In this document: piece after piece, positions 46,075 through 54,897 of the stretch
Layout of the letters: every line of letters begins with the position of its first letter
Numbering within the stretch: position 1 is the stretch's first letter
NCBI RefSeq assembly: GCF_900096975.1
Contig: NZ_FMYQ01000030.1
Coordinates: 43,334 to 107,333 of the forward strand
DNA: 64,000 nucleotides
Direction of reading: 5' to 3'
Source: Paraburkholderia lycopersici
Lineage (GTDB): Bacteria > Pseudomonadota > Gammaproteobacteria > Burkholderiales > Burkholderiaceae
Made by a program: the position numbers and the translations under genes
The notes under the pieces: model-generated
What the model saw: the letters and a program-made list of their open reading frames with translations, nothing else
Database searches by the model: none
What the model was told of the DNA's origin: nothing

Positions 46075-46329
46075 TTAGCCAGGCGGCCGCAAAAGCCGCA
46101 TGGCGTGTTGCCGCTTTGCCGCTTCCGAAACGTCGTCGAGATAATCAGCAATCGCGTCGTAGCTCGCGAATCTGCGACCGCCCTCCACATATGTGGGGAT
46201 TGGAAACGTTCCGGCAGAAATTTGATTGCGGACCGTACCTTCGGACAACAATAAAAGTTGAGCCAACTGGGGCGGAGCAAGCCGCACACCATAGCTTTCC
46301 AGAATGAAAGCGCGAGTGAGCAGTTTCAT
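46075..46329 (-). CDS. helix-turn-helix regulator (AlpA/excisionase-like)
   Basis: An 84-residue DNA-binding protein. The helix-turn-helix reads APPQLAQLLLLSEGTVRNQI, followed by SAGTFPIPTYVEGGRRFASY, the wing seen in AlpA/MerR-type excisionases. The upstream GTG at 46350 is less likely than the ATG at 46329. It is divergent from the serine recombinase gene and could regulate it. Confidence 0.7.
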   Translation of the reverse strand: MKLLTRAFILESYGVRLAPPQLAQLLLLSEGTVRNQISAGTFPIPTYVEGGRRFASYDAIADYLDDVSEAAKRQHAMRLLRPPG

Positions 46330-46502
46330 AGCAGACGGTCTCCCGTTCACAACGATCTAGCAACCCTCAATGTAGAGGGAAAGCTGCAATTGCCCGGCTC
46401 ATTAGGGTGTACCCGATTGAGCCAGCGTCTGCGGCTCGAAAACGTAGCTCAATAGAATTGACCAGTTGTGAGCCATCCATTAATATTGAGCCAGTAATTC
46501 AA

Positions 46503-47108
46503 ATGAACCATCCCATGCGAAAGCTCTACTACGGTCGTATCTCCACCACCGATGGACAATCAGCCGGCAGCCAGTACGCTGATGCTGAGGCGCACGGCAT
46601 CGACAAGAAAGACGTGTTTATCGATGAAGGCGTTAGCGGCTACCACGTCCCACCAGATGAGCGCGAGCAATGGCGCAAGGTAGAGCATGACTTGCGGCAC
46701 GGTGGCGTGCTCATTGTCCGATGGCTTGATCGAATTAGCCGCCGCTATGACGAGCTGCACCGAACCATGCGCCGCCTCATGGAATTGGGAGTGCGTGTCG
46801 AATGCACGCTAAATGGCATGGCGTTTGACGGTCGAGCTACAGACCCAATCGAGAAAGCGACGCGCGATGCCGTCTTGGCATTCATGGCTGCCCAAGGCGA
46901 AGCCGACTATAAGAACCGTGCCGAAATGCAGCGCCGAGGCGTCGCCATCGCCAAGTCCGAGGGCAAATACAAGGGCCGACAGCGAGCAACTAGCTATACC
47001 GACATCAAGGGCTGGCGGGCCGAGCACGGAGCTACGATTGCCCAAGCCGCGCAGCACTTCAGCGTCAGCCTTGCAACGGTCAAACGAGCGTGCGCGGCGG
47101 ACGAGTAG
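46503..47108 (+). CDS. serine recombinase (resolvase/invertase family)
   Basis: A 201-residue small serine recombinase. The nucleophile Ser is in LYYGRISTTDGQ near residue 12. Family motifs VDRWLDRISRR-like (LIVRWLDRISRRYDELH) and the arginine-rich catalytic region follow. The C terminus has a helix-turn-helix (GATIAQAAQHFSVSLATVK). The frame is open upstream to 46407, but the domain starts at the ATG at 46503. Two direct ATTGAGCCAG repeats at 46416 and 46485 may be its binding sites. It sits beside the SEC-C gene. Confidence 0.85.
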   Translation: MNHPMRKLYYGRISTTDGQSAGSQYADAEAHGIDKKDVFIDEGVSGYHVPPDEREQWRKVEHDLRHGGVLIVRWLDRISRRYDELHRTMRRLMELGVRVECTLNGMAFDGRATDPIEKATRDAVLAFMAAQGEADYKNRAEMQRRGVAIAKSEGKYKGRQRATSYTDIKGWRAEHGATIAQAAQHFSVSLATVKRACAADE

Positions 47109-47342
47109 CCTGTATCGGTCGATACGCGACCTGACGGTTTTACCCAGCTCTAGTAGGGAGCGGCCATGTTTGACCACCCCTCGAAAAAACGGCTGCTCAG
47201 ATCGCCCCATACGCCGCTCGTGAACATCAGCTCAGGGTGACACTTCGCTGATCTCCTCGCAGCGGTGTTTGTCGGCGCGGCAGGTCCGAAAAGGGTCGCC
47301 GCCCCGGCAAAAATATAATCTGCAAATATTCCGGTTCCAAAA

Positions 47343-49553
47343 ATGAAAAATCCGCTACGCCGACCGAAAAGCAAACAACCGCTCACATCCCGGGCGCCTG
47401 CCCGCTCTGAGCAGGAGGTCCTAGCCGAACTCCTGAAACTGTGCACGAAACCCGGCTACGTGCATGCCGTCGCAGCCCTGTGCTTCCGCGACAACATGCT
47501 GACTTACGCAGATCGCGTAACCGAGGCCGATTTTCAAAATCGCTTCGATTCCAGTCGACTGCTGCGCACTGAAATCAATACACTCATCGGCCTCATGCTC
47601 AAGGCCCCGCGCGACTGGACAATCCCCAGCCCCGCAGTGTTAGCTGAATACGTGGAAGCGAGCGACCAGCTATTGCAGGAACTCCACGACGCGATGTCCG
47701 GCGCATTTTCGCTGAGCAAGGTCCTAGCGGGATTGAAACGTGGTGAGCAAGTGAACCCCTTCGATTCTGGCGATGCGATGCGCGAGCCGATCTTTTACGC
47801 CGCGGAATCGGCCTACAACTTCCAGTACGTGGATATCGCGGCACAGCGCTACGCAGCCGACGCAACTTGGCTCGAGGCTAATGTCGGCTTCACGATCGCT
47901 CAGGCCTGCGCCGTTGCCGAAGCGGTCGATCGACTGCTGGTGGATCGATTCCCCGTTTTCATGATGACTCTACGCGAGCTGCCTCGCGACCGATGGTCCA
48001 TGTTGCCGGCGTTTTACCTGACCCCCGCTGAAGTCGCGGCCTACGCCAGCCTAGAACCCGAGTTGGTCGAGCGTATCCTGCTCAAATTTACCGTTCCAGA
48101 GGGCAACATAAACCCTGGTTTTGCCGCACTGCAAGATTTCAATCAGATCACAGCGACGCCCCTGCTACGGTCGCCTAGCGGGGAATTTATCTGTCTGCAA
48201 AACTACGCGCTCGCAGAAGCAATATACGACTCGCCGTTCTATTGGATGCAAGACGACAAGGCCTATCGACGGAACCGGGATCGGCACAGAGGGGAGTTCA
48301 CCGAGAACTTCGTCGCTGAGCGTCTCTCGACCGTATTTGGCACCAACCGTGTCCTCACAAACATCGACGTTTGGCAAGGCAAGACCAAAGTCGCCGAGAT
48401 CGATGTTCTCGTGCTCTGGGCCGACCGCGCGATTATCGTCCAAGCGAAAGCCAAGCGCCTCACCGTCGAGGGGCGCAAGGGTAATGACCAAGTCCTCCGG
48501 GACGATTTCAAAAAGAGCGTCCAGGATGCCTACGACCAAGGCCTGACCTGTGCCGAATGCATCGGGGATTCTCGGTATCGGTTCACCCGTGCCGATGGCT
48601 CGGAGATAAATTTACCTAACATCACCGAGATCTTCATGTTCTGCGTGGTCAGCGACCACTACCCGGCATTGAGCTTCCAGACACTTCAGTTCCTTAAGAC
48701 GCGCGAGGTTTGTCGGGTGCGGGCCGCCCTAGTTACCGACGTTTTCTTGATTGACGTGGTGACCGAGCTGCTGCCAACGCCACTCCAATTTTTGAGTTTC
48801 ATCGCCCGGCGCGCCCGTTACGCCGGCCGCCTACTGGCCGCGCAGGAATTGACGATCCTTGCCTATCACCTCAAGCACAATCTTTGGTTGGAGGACAGCA
48901 CCACGATGCTACAAATCGCCGAAGACTTCACCGCCGGCGTGGACATCGCAATGATGGTTCGCCGCCGCGGGTTGGCCGGCGATGCAACACCCGAGGGGTT
49001 CATGACGCGATTCGAAGGCAAAACGCTCGGGCGTATCGTGCGGCAGATCGAAACCCGACCCGAGCCCGCGATCCTGGAGCAAGGATTCCAACTGCTTGAG
49101 ATGAGCGGCGAGACATTCGACAACCTCAGTCGCATAATTGATCAGCAGGCCCGTCGTGCTGCGCAGGACGACAAACCGCATGACGTGACGATGATGTTCG
49201 GCGACGGCAGCGGTTTCACCGTTGTGTGCACTGCGGAGCCGGACGACGTGGCAGCTCCGACGCTGGCCTCCTACTGCACGCACCGAAAGTATCGTCAGAA
49301 GGCAGATCGATGGTTTGGCTTGTGCCTGATGCCCCAAGACGCGCAGTTACGTTTCGGCCTACGGCTGTCTGATCCCTGGGAGCAGGACGATGCTCTGGAA
49401 GCGGCGACCGCCGACATGATTGAGCCCATGTCCGCAGAACTCGTCTACCAGCGCGCATTCCGTGGCGGGAAGATGCGCACCAAAGTCGGCCGCAATGATC
49501 AGTGCCCGTGCGGCAGTGGACGTAAGTACAAGAAGTGCTGCATTGACGAGTAG
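47343..49553 (+). CDS. SEC-C protein with a NERD/PD-(D/E)XK-like nuclease core
   Basis: A 736-residue protein without a recognised full-length family. The last 23 residues are a SEC-C zinc motif (VGRNDQCPCGSGRKYKKCC). Around residues 315-375 a restriction-endonuclease-like pattern is visible: a helix with Glu (RGEFTENFVAERL), then AEIDVLVLWADRAII and VQAKAKRL, as in NERD and Mrr-type nucleases (E, D, QxK). The N-terminal 300 residues are helical and unlike anything I know. In satellites such large lone genes are often phage-defence cargo; that is inference. The ATG at 47343 opens the frame. It has its own upstream spacer of 234 bases. Confidence 0.75.
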   Translation: MKNPLRRPKSKQPLTSRAPARSEQEVLAELLKLCTKPGYVHAVAALCFRDNMLTYADRVTEADFQNRFDSSRLLRTEINTLIGLMLKAPRDWTIPSPAVLAEYVEASDQLLQELHDAMSGAFSLSKVLAGLKRGEQVNPFDSGDAMREPIFYAAESAYNFQYVDIAAQRYAADATWLEANVGFTIAQACAVAEAVDRLLVDRFPVFMMTLRELPRDRWSMLPAFYLTPAEVAAYASLEPELVERILLKFTVPEGNINPGFAALQDFNQITATPLLRSPSGEFICLQNYALAEAIYDSPFYWMQDDKAYRRNRDRHRGEFTENFVAERLSTVFGTNRVLTNIDVWQGKTKVAEIDVLVLWADRAIIVQAKAKRLTVEGRKGNDQVLRDDFKKSVQDAYDQGLTCAECIGDSRYRFTRADGSEINLPNITEIFMFCVVSDHYPALSFQTLQFLKTREVCRVRAALVTDVFLIDVVTELLPTPLQFLSFIARRARYAGRLLAAQELTILAYHLKHNLWLEDSTTMLQIAEDFTAGVDIAMMVRRRGLAGDATPEGFMTRFEGKTLGRIVRQIETRPEPAILEQGFQLLEMSGETFDNLSRIIDQQARRAAQDDKPHDVTMMFGDGSGFTVVCTAEPDDVAAPTLASYCTHRKYRQKADRWFGLCLMPQDAQLRFGLRLSDPWEQDDALEAATADMIEPMSAELVYQRAFRGGKMRTKVGRNDQCPCGSGRKYKKCCIDE

Positions 49554-49749
49554 GCATCCGGACTGGAGGCAGGCGCAATTTCAAGCTCATCGACCCAAGC
49601 CCGAATGTATTCAACCCGATGACGCCGGAAATCGCGGCTCGTTAGCCACTCCGCGACAGATACACCTATTTTCGAAGTAGTGTATTGCCTGAACTACAAA
49701 TCGCCGACCAGACCCGATCAAGTCCAAATCTCTACAAATGCCACTCTCG

Positions 49750-49762
49750 CAAAGTCACTTTG
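49750..49762. repeat. 13-bp palindrome CAAAGT(G/C)ACTTTG, copy 3
   Basis: CAAAGTCACTTTG, about 200 bases past the stop of the SEC-C gene. Confidence 0.6.
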
Positions 49763-49912
49763 CACGGGCCGTAAGGCCCGTTTTCGTTCGCTACGCGAAT
49801 GGCGGCGGCGCAGGAGACTCTTTTGCGCGTAGCGTTCCAGACGGCCGCCTATCAGCAAAAACGACACCAGTCCGGCGCGCAGTCAACCCACAACTAGGGA
49901 CGGGCTCCTAGT

Positions 49913-50013
49913 TGTTCCCATTTTTATGTGTATTTTGGGAACAACTTGGGAACAAAAAAAATCATATAAATCAAGCCACTCCTAAGCCTGTTCCCGCCGT
50001 TCCCGCTGTTCCC
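49913..50013. repeat. GGGAACA iterons, cluster B
   Basis: Direct copies at 49937 and 49948; inverted copies at 49913, 49989, 49999 and 50007. An A+T-rich tract (49953-49972) sits between the two orientations, as in unwinding elements. Confidence 0.65.
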
Positions 50014-50063
50014 ATCCGCTTACGTCTCGCGACGGCCGCAGAGCGCCTGACTAGCCTCAAGCC

Positions 50064-50264
50064 TCACTGCGGCATCGGATGCAACATCAGCAATTCAGCG
50101 TCCGATGCCCCGGCGTGCGGGTGCCGCGCCACATGCCGCTGCCAATCTTGCACCCCCAACGGGCCGTATGTTGGCACCATTTCAACCTCATCAATAAATG
50201 TAGCCCGCACACGCTTCAGGTGTTCAAGCGTGCGCCCGTCATATTTGAGTTGATCGCGATCCAT
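50064..50264 (-). CDS. small hypothetical protein
   Basis: A 66-residue protein (MDRDQLKYDGRTLEHLKRVR, then FIDEVEMVPTYGPLGVQDW). Composition looks like coding sequence and GGAAACCGCG precedes the ATG at 50264, but I do not recognise it. It would be read away from attR into the element. Confidence 0.45.
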   Translation of the reverse strand: MDRDQLKYDGRTLEHLKRVRATFIDEVEMVPTYGPLGVQDWQRHVARHPHAGASDAELLMLHPMPQ

Positions 50265-50418
50265 CGCGGTTTCCACATTGAGTGATTGGGACGTTCAGCG
50301 TAAGCGGCTCCAGCGGGCAAGCCGCTAACCGTTTTCCTATCCAGAGTTTCTTTTCACAGGAAAATCCAGTTCCCGATACTGCGAGCGCCGTGGTAGGCGG
50401 CGCGATGCATGCGAATTT

Positions 50419-50442
50419 CGGGTACTTTTTCGGGTACTTTTT
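50419..50442. repeat. right arm-type repeat
   Basis: Tandem CGGGTACTTTTT units, one base different from the block at 37300-37323 and in the same orientation. Confidence 0.65.
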
Positions 50443-50487
50443 CAGAAAAATTGCCAAAATCCCCTATCAGTCTTGATCGAAAGGGGA

Positions 50488-50501
50488 CACCGCCTCCGCC
50501 A
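50488..50501. repeat. attR of element 1 / attL of element 2
   Basis: CACCGCCTCCGCCA, identical to the 3' end of tRNA-Ser. The sequences flanking it differ from those at the tRNA. Confidence 0.8.
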
Positions 50502-50613
50502 ATTTAAGCCAAGCCATTGATTTGCCGATATAGCAGGGAGTTTTTCACCCCCTCTGGTACAAATGGCTGGTACAAGTTCCGCGCGGAGTTCGACGTCGAC
50601 TGAAGAGGTCGAT

Positions 50614-52470
50614 ATGCTCCCCAATCTCCGCGCCACCCCCTATGGCTACACCTATCTAAAGACCGTTCCGGCAGACTTGGTGCCGGTTATAGGCAAGACC
50701 GTCATCAAGAAGTCGCTCGGACGCGATTTCAAACTCGCCAAAGTACGATGGGCCGAACTCGAGGCCGAAACGACGCGACTGTTCCACGACACTCGCCAGC
50801 AGATGGCGCTCGGGCGCAGCGCTGAAGACGCGCTTGCGGCGTTCCTGAAAAAGGACCCGCATACCCGGCTGAAGGCGCTGCCAGCCGGGCGCAAGGGGCT
50901 CGCCGAACAGTTGTCCGCCCTGTATCTCGCCGGCCTGTCGGACGACTACTCGGCACGCAAATACGGCGAGCGCTGGAAAGATGCGACGGAACCAGATGAA
51001 TTGGCTCGAGAGCTTGACGCAGTACTCGGTGACATCAAGACAGCGGTTGTCACTGGTGACGTTACGCCGTTTGAGCCGACCGTCACGCAACTGGCACTGT
51101 GGCGAGGCTACCGGCTAGTCGACCAGACCGGCGAAGACCTGCAGGCGTTGACGTACGAGTTTCTGCGCGCAGCCAAGATGGGCTGCGAAGTGCTGGCAGC
51201 TCGTCAACGCGGAGAATTTGCCGAGCCAGCGTCGCCAGGGGGCGTGCCCCCACTTCCCGCCGCATGGGAACTGGACATTCTGCCCCGCCCCGGTCAGCAG
51301 GTCCAAACCAAGCTCTCGGACGTCACGCCGCTCTACACAAAACGGCTCGCCATCTCCGACAGCAAGACCCGGAGCACCAGCCTGTCAAGGTGGCAACGGT
51401 TCGTAGACTTCTGCCGCGACAAGCCGCTCTCCAAGGTCACCTCGACGGACGTTTACGGATTTCTTGAAAGCCGCCTGCATGCCAATGAACAGCCCTGGAG
51501 CATGTCGTATTGCAGCGTAGCCAAACGGAGTCTGGCAGAGGCGTTCGCGCTAGCCAAAACCAGGGGGCTCTGCACACACAATCCAGCCAACGAACTGGAT
51601 ACGATGCCGAAAATTTCCGCATCGGAGGAGAAAAAGCGGAAGAAGCCGCGGTATCCATATTCCGTCTCGCAACTGAATATCCTCTTCGCGTCGGACTGGT
51701 ACAAGCCTGAGGCCCAAAACTGGAGGCAGCGAGTCAAATGGGACCTGGGCGCGCGTTACTGGGTGCCACTGGTGTGCCTGTTTCACGGACTTCGCATACG
51801 CGAGGCCTTGCAGTTGTGTGTATCCGATGTCGAGTTCGGCGTGCACCCACTGCTCAGGATTCAGGTGGAAGTAGAGGCCGCGGGCGACGGCGACACCGAC
51901 GGCTTGCCAACCAGGCGCCTCAAGAATGAAGCCACAAAGCGGGCCGTCCCCGTGCATCCCGTCCTGGTGCAACTCGGTTTCTGCGAATTCGTGTGGAAGG
52001 CAAAGGAGTTTGGAGAGCGCTCGCCACTGTTCCCCTCCTCGTTGCCCGAAAAGGGCGGCAAAGACCCGATGTGGGGACGGGCGTACGAGCAGCGTTTTGT
52101 GCCCTTTGTCCGGGATGCCCTCGCTTTTGGCCGCGGCTTCGGGACCCACAGCTTCCGGCATACCCTTGAGGATTGCCTGCGGAACGCCCAGCTGGAGGAA
52201 CTCTGGCCAGCAGGGCTCGGGCAGTATTATTCCGGTCGCACCTTACCCAGCGACAAGGACAAGGAGTTTTTCCGGCAAATGGGAAGCGAGCGTCTTTACG
52301 GCGAAGGGTTCGACCCGAGCCGCATACTCCGGTACGTCGAGAAAATCCAGTACGCCGGCCTGACGCTTCCTCCCCCGTTTCAGCAATGGCTTGGTGGCCG
52401 GCCGGTGGTTGATGGTCATTTGGTGTCTGCTCTGGACCAGCAATGGGGAGACGCCTGGAGACGGCAATAA
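50614..52470 (+). CDS. large tyrosine recombinase/integrase
   Basis: A 618-residue phage-type integrase. The N terminus (TPYGYTYLKTVPADLVPVIG) is the usual start of integrases with a DUF6538-like part. A core-binding domain lies near 270-340. The catalytic domain has Arg in HGLRIREALQL near residue 395 and HSFRHTLEDCL near 513; the nucleophile Tyr is probably in the GSERLYGEGF segment. An ATG at 50563 is open, but the one at 50614 follows GAAGAGGTCGAT and fits the family start. It lies right after the tRNA-end copy, so it probably drove integration of the second element there. Confidence 0.85.
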   Translation: MLPNLRATPYGYTYLKTVPADLVPVIGKTVIKKSLGRDFKLAKVRWAELEAETTRLFHDTRQQMALGRSAEDALAAFLKKDPHTRLKALPAGRKGLAEQLSALYLAGLSDDYSARKYGERWKDATEPDELARELDAVLGDIKTAVVTGDVTPFEPTVTQLALWRGYRLVDQTGEDLQALTYEFLRAAKMGCEVLAARQRGEFAEPASPGGVPPLPAAWELDILPRPGQQVQTKLSDVTPLYTKRLAISDSKTRSTSLSRWQRFVDFCRDKPLSKVTSTDVYGFLESRLHANEQPWSMSYCSVAKRSLAEAFALAKTRGLCTHNPANELDTMPKISASEEKKRKKPRYPYSVSQLNILFASDWYKPEAQNWRQRVKWDLGARYWVPLVCLFHGLRIREALQLCVSDVEFGVHPLLRIQVEVEAAGDGDTDGLPTRRLKNEATKRAVPVHPVLVQLGFCEFVWKAKEFGERSPLFPSSLPEKGGKDPMWGRAYEQRFVPFVRDALAFGRGFGTHSFRHTLEDCLRNAQLEELWPAGLGQYYSGRTLPSDKDKEFFRQMGSERLYGEGFDPSRILRYVEKIQYAGLTLPPPFQQWLGGRPVVDGHLVSALDQQWGDAWRRQ

Positions 52471-52593
52471 TCATGCGGCTGCCCGGAGGTTCCTGGGCGC
52501 CGCAAGGGGCAGAGGCCGGGAACGTGACTACCCCGGCCCTGGCTGCCTCTCCACAGTGCGCGCACGTGGTGCTGTCGTGCACAGCGGTCAGGC

Positions 52594-53526
52594 CTAAATA
52601 TCGCCGTATGGGTCGTCGGACGGCACGGTCTCCGCAACACGCTCCGGCACTTCAGTCTTCGCTGCCGGCGCAGGCGCAGTGTCTTTCGCATCTTTCTTTT
52701 CTTTCTTGTCCTTCTTGCCTCTCTCGACGACGACTTTACCCGCCACCAGTCCGCATTCAGCCCAGCCGGTGGCCTCCTTGACCTTGGCAAGCGCGGGTTC
52801 GAGCACGTCAACGAACTTGCTCAATTGCATGCCCTTTCGCCCCATCAGGTCTCGAAGGGTTTCCGGCAGCATGGGATAGGGGGACAGATGCGTCGAGTAA
52901 TACGCGTACAGGCCTTTTGCGAGGGGTTTGCCCTTGAGGGATTGCAACACAGACCGCCGCAGCAGCGTCCATTGACCGCCATCGAAGAGCCTCGCCAGTT
53001 CGACATCGAGCAAGACGTCGTAGTCGTGCTCCGTTTCGGACTCGCATTCAGGGCCGAGCATCTTAAGAATCAGCCTGGATTTGCCGACGAAAAGGCCGGG
53101 GACCGAGAACTCGAATTCCGCGTGAAAAAGACGGTCAAGCGAATCGTCGAGCAGTTTTCTGGTCTTTCCGCCGGGAGTTCGACCGAGCGCCTTGATTACT
53201 TCGGCGCGATTGAAATAGACGCGTGCTTCGCGATGTCTTTCTTGGCCGCTGTTGACGACGCGCCTAAGCAGCTCGTAAAAGACATCAGCGTCGCCTTGGT
53301 CGAGCCCTTGACCGGCGGTCTGAAAGACCTTTATGCCGCTCGTGTCAGTCGTCGCCAGTTGCGTCTTCGAGAGATATTGGGGACGCCGGGCTTTCGGTCC
53401 GTAAGTCAGGGTGCTAAAGATGGCGCTTCGTGCGAGCGCCTGCGCGGTAACGAAGTTCGTCCCCAGGCCGTGGGGGAGTTGCAGGTTGTGCCATGCTGCC
53501 AGCGTGTTGTTCGGCGTCGCGGTCAT
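52594..53526 (-). CDS. trfA: TrfA-like plasmid replication initiator
   Basis: A 310-residue protein similar to TrfA, the iteron-binding initiator of broad-host-range IncP plasmids. Landmarks are SKTQLATTDTSGIKVFQTAG near residue 60, a winged-helix region (RVYFNRAEVIKALGRTPGG), and GLYAYYSTHLSPYPMLPETL near residue 225. The tail is Lys/Ala/Pro-rich. The frame is open to 53724, but the ATG at 53526 is preceded by GGAACAACG and begins the similarity. Four GGGGACCTG repeats lie upstream and may be its iterons. It is convergent with the integrase. Confidence 0.8.
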   Translation of the reverse strand: MTATPNNTLAAWHNLQLPHGLGTNFVTAQALARSAIFSTLTYGPKARRPQYLSKTQLATTDTSGIKVFQTAGQGLDQGDADVFYELLRRVVNSGQERHREARVYFNRAEVIKALGRTPGGKTRKLLDDSLDRLFHAEFEFSVPGLFVGKSRLILKMLGPECESETEHDYDVLLDVELARLFDGGQWTLLRRSVLQSLKGKPLAKGLYAYYSTHLSPYPMLPETLRDLMGRKGMQLSKFVDVLEPALAKVKEATGWAECGLVAGKVVVERGKKDKKEKKDAKDTAPAPAAKTEVPERVAETVPSDDPYGDI

Positions 53527-54480
53527 CGTTGTTCCTGCCAGGATTACATGGCCGCCCGTCGGACGGCAGCAAGTATACGTCGGGAGACGACCCATGATTG
53601 GAACAATGGGGACCTGCGGCTGGCAGAAAGGGGACCTGTAGCTACCGGCGAGGGACCTGTGGAACCGAGAAGCTGGAATACTCGGCGCTATTACGCGCAC
53701 TTTTCGGGGATTGAGGGCGGGCAATACATCTTTATAAAATTACTAAGCAATGGTATTGCAAAGCTGAATCAGCTCGCTTCGCTCGCCATCTCCCGGGCGA
53801 AGAATTCTGCTGCCTGCGGCGGCTACGCAGACCTTCGCGCATGGTGGATTTTGCTTACCAGGACGGGCGGCTAGTCGCCACCGAGGCTAAGGGATGTTGC
53901 CCGCCGCGGTCACCTGCATCGATACGCCGAACCCCGACGTAAATCCGTTCGAGTATAGGCGTTGGCAGGCATGCATGTGCCCTGGTCAGCCGGCGCCCGT
54001 GCTGCGATGTGCACGAAGCTGGCGCAGGTCATTTGCCCCGATTGGGGGGTGGGGACCTGTGGCTATGCGACCGACAATCACGGCTCCCAAGAGCCCTTCT
54101 TCCCGCCAAGAATGAGTAGCCCCGCGGCCACGGCTACCGCGACGCGGTCGCGCCCGTTCCGAGCGGTAGCGAGGCGGCGAGGAAGAGCAGCCACCCCACC
54201 TTCAACGCTCGTGCGCTGCAGACGGCCTTCATCGCCCCGCAACCCTGCCAGCCTGGCCCGCGTCAAGACGGTCACCATCCAGCCATCAATGCGGCCCACC
54301 GAGACCCCGGCCTTAAACGCAGATGACACCTTCCAGCACACTGCATCCTTCGCCGTTGGCAGAAAAACAACACTTGGTATAACGCGTAATTTGCAGTTCG
54401 CAAGCGACCGTCGACTTCTTGTTGACGCTCGCCGAACACCATTGATAGCGTGGTCTTTCCGGGTGACTTGTGGTGCCTTC
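53527..54480. other. region upstream of trfA with GGGGACCTG repeats
   Basis: About 950 bases without a supported gene; frames on both strands look like shadows or remnants. Repeats of GGGGACCTG(T/C)(A/G)G start at 53607, 53629, 53650 (one base short) and 54051. This may be a plasmid-type origin. Confidence 0.5.
53607..54064. repeat. GGGGACCTGTGGCT repeats (candidate iterons)
   Basis: Three copies are spaced about 21-22 bases apart at 53607, 53629 and 53650, roughly two helical turns, and a fourth lies at 54051. They sit just upstream of trfA. Confidence 0.55.
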
Positions 54481-54897
54481 ATGAGCCGACAGTGTGTCCC
54501 AGGCAACTTTCCGCGAGCGTCTCTGCAAGGCGCTGTGTCTGGCGCACAGCCCAAGCTCGTGCTGCGCAAGACCGGTGACAAGTACAGTTCCGGGCCTACG
54601 GATGCCGAACGGTACGAGCGGTACATCGTATGCGACGACCTCGCCCAGCAGTTAGCAGCGTACGCGACACGGAAAATGACGTCGAACGCCTGGTCCTTAC
54701 AGGCGACCGTGTCCAAGATTGAAGTAGGAATCCTCAAGAAAGTTCGCAGTGGGATATGGGAGTTTTCCGACGCCGAGATTGCCTGGACCATCGGACGCAC
54801 ACGCCAGATTCTGTCGGACACGGCGGCGGGCGAAACATCTATCGGGCCCGACTCGAATATTCTGGGCCAGGCCCGGGACGACAGCCATGACGAATGA
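54481..54897 (+). CDS. hypothetical protein
   Basis: A 138-residue protein I do not recognise. It contains AERYERYIVCDDLAQQLAAY near residue 45 and a helical C-terminal half (GIWEFSDAEIAWTIGRTRQI). The frame is open far upstream, but the region before the ATG at 54481 looks non-coding. The stop overlaps the HAD gene by 11 bases. It is the first gene of a three-gene unit with the HAD protein and the Rep_3-like initiator. Confidence 0.6.
   Translation: MSRQCVPGNFPRASLQGAVSGAQPKLVLRKTGDKYSSGPTDAERYERYIVCDDLAQQLAAYATRKMTSNAWSLQATVSKIEVGILKKVRSGIWEFSDAEIAWTIGRTRQILSDTAAGETSIGPDSNILGQARDDSHDE

Larger units (their letters stand above)
49554..50063. other. non-coding right part of the element
   Basis: No gene is seen. 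The stretch contains CAAAGTCACTTTG (49750-49762), an A+T-rich part, and GGGAACA repeat cluster B (49913-50013). Its role is probably in replication or termination. Confidence 0.5.
37171..50501. mobile_element. P4-like integrative element in tRNA-Ser
   Basis: About 13.3 kb bounded by the 14-bp tRNA duplication. Just inside each end lies a tandem pair CGGGTACTTTT(T/C), differing at one base of 24 between the ends. Contents are a P4-type integrase, non-coding repeat regions, a PriCT/Toprim/DUF927 replication protein, small coupled genes, an AlpA regulator, a second HTH regulator, a serine recombinase and a SEC-C protein. There are no capsid, tail, lysis, relaxase or type IV secretion genes, so it fits a phage satellite or minimal genomic island. 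Base composition is lower in GC than the flanking chromosome. Confidence 0.85.
50265..50613. other. attR junction region
   Basis: No gene. It holds the right arm-type repeats (50419-50442), the 14-bp attR copy (50488-50501), and the leader of the second element's recombinase. Confidence 0.6.

Noticed and set aside
45896..46078. 60-codon plus-strand frame between the hypothetical gene and the HTH gene
   Set aside because: Very basic composition, no ribosome binding site and no recognisable family; I could not separate it from chance.
53962..54480. Upstream extension of the frame that ends at 54897
   Set aside because: Ser/Arg/Pro-rich shadow sequence with no conserved look; the ATG at 54481 is a better start.
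54078..54485. Minus-strand frame with a hydrophobic end (AVAVAAGLLILGG), briefly considered as a VirB2/TrbC pilin
   Set aside because: No signal peptide in frame, wrong size and no neighbouring conjugation genes.
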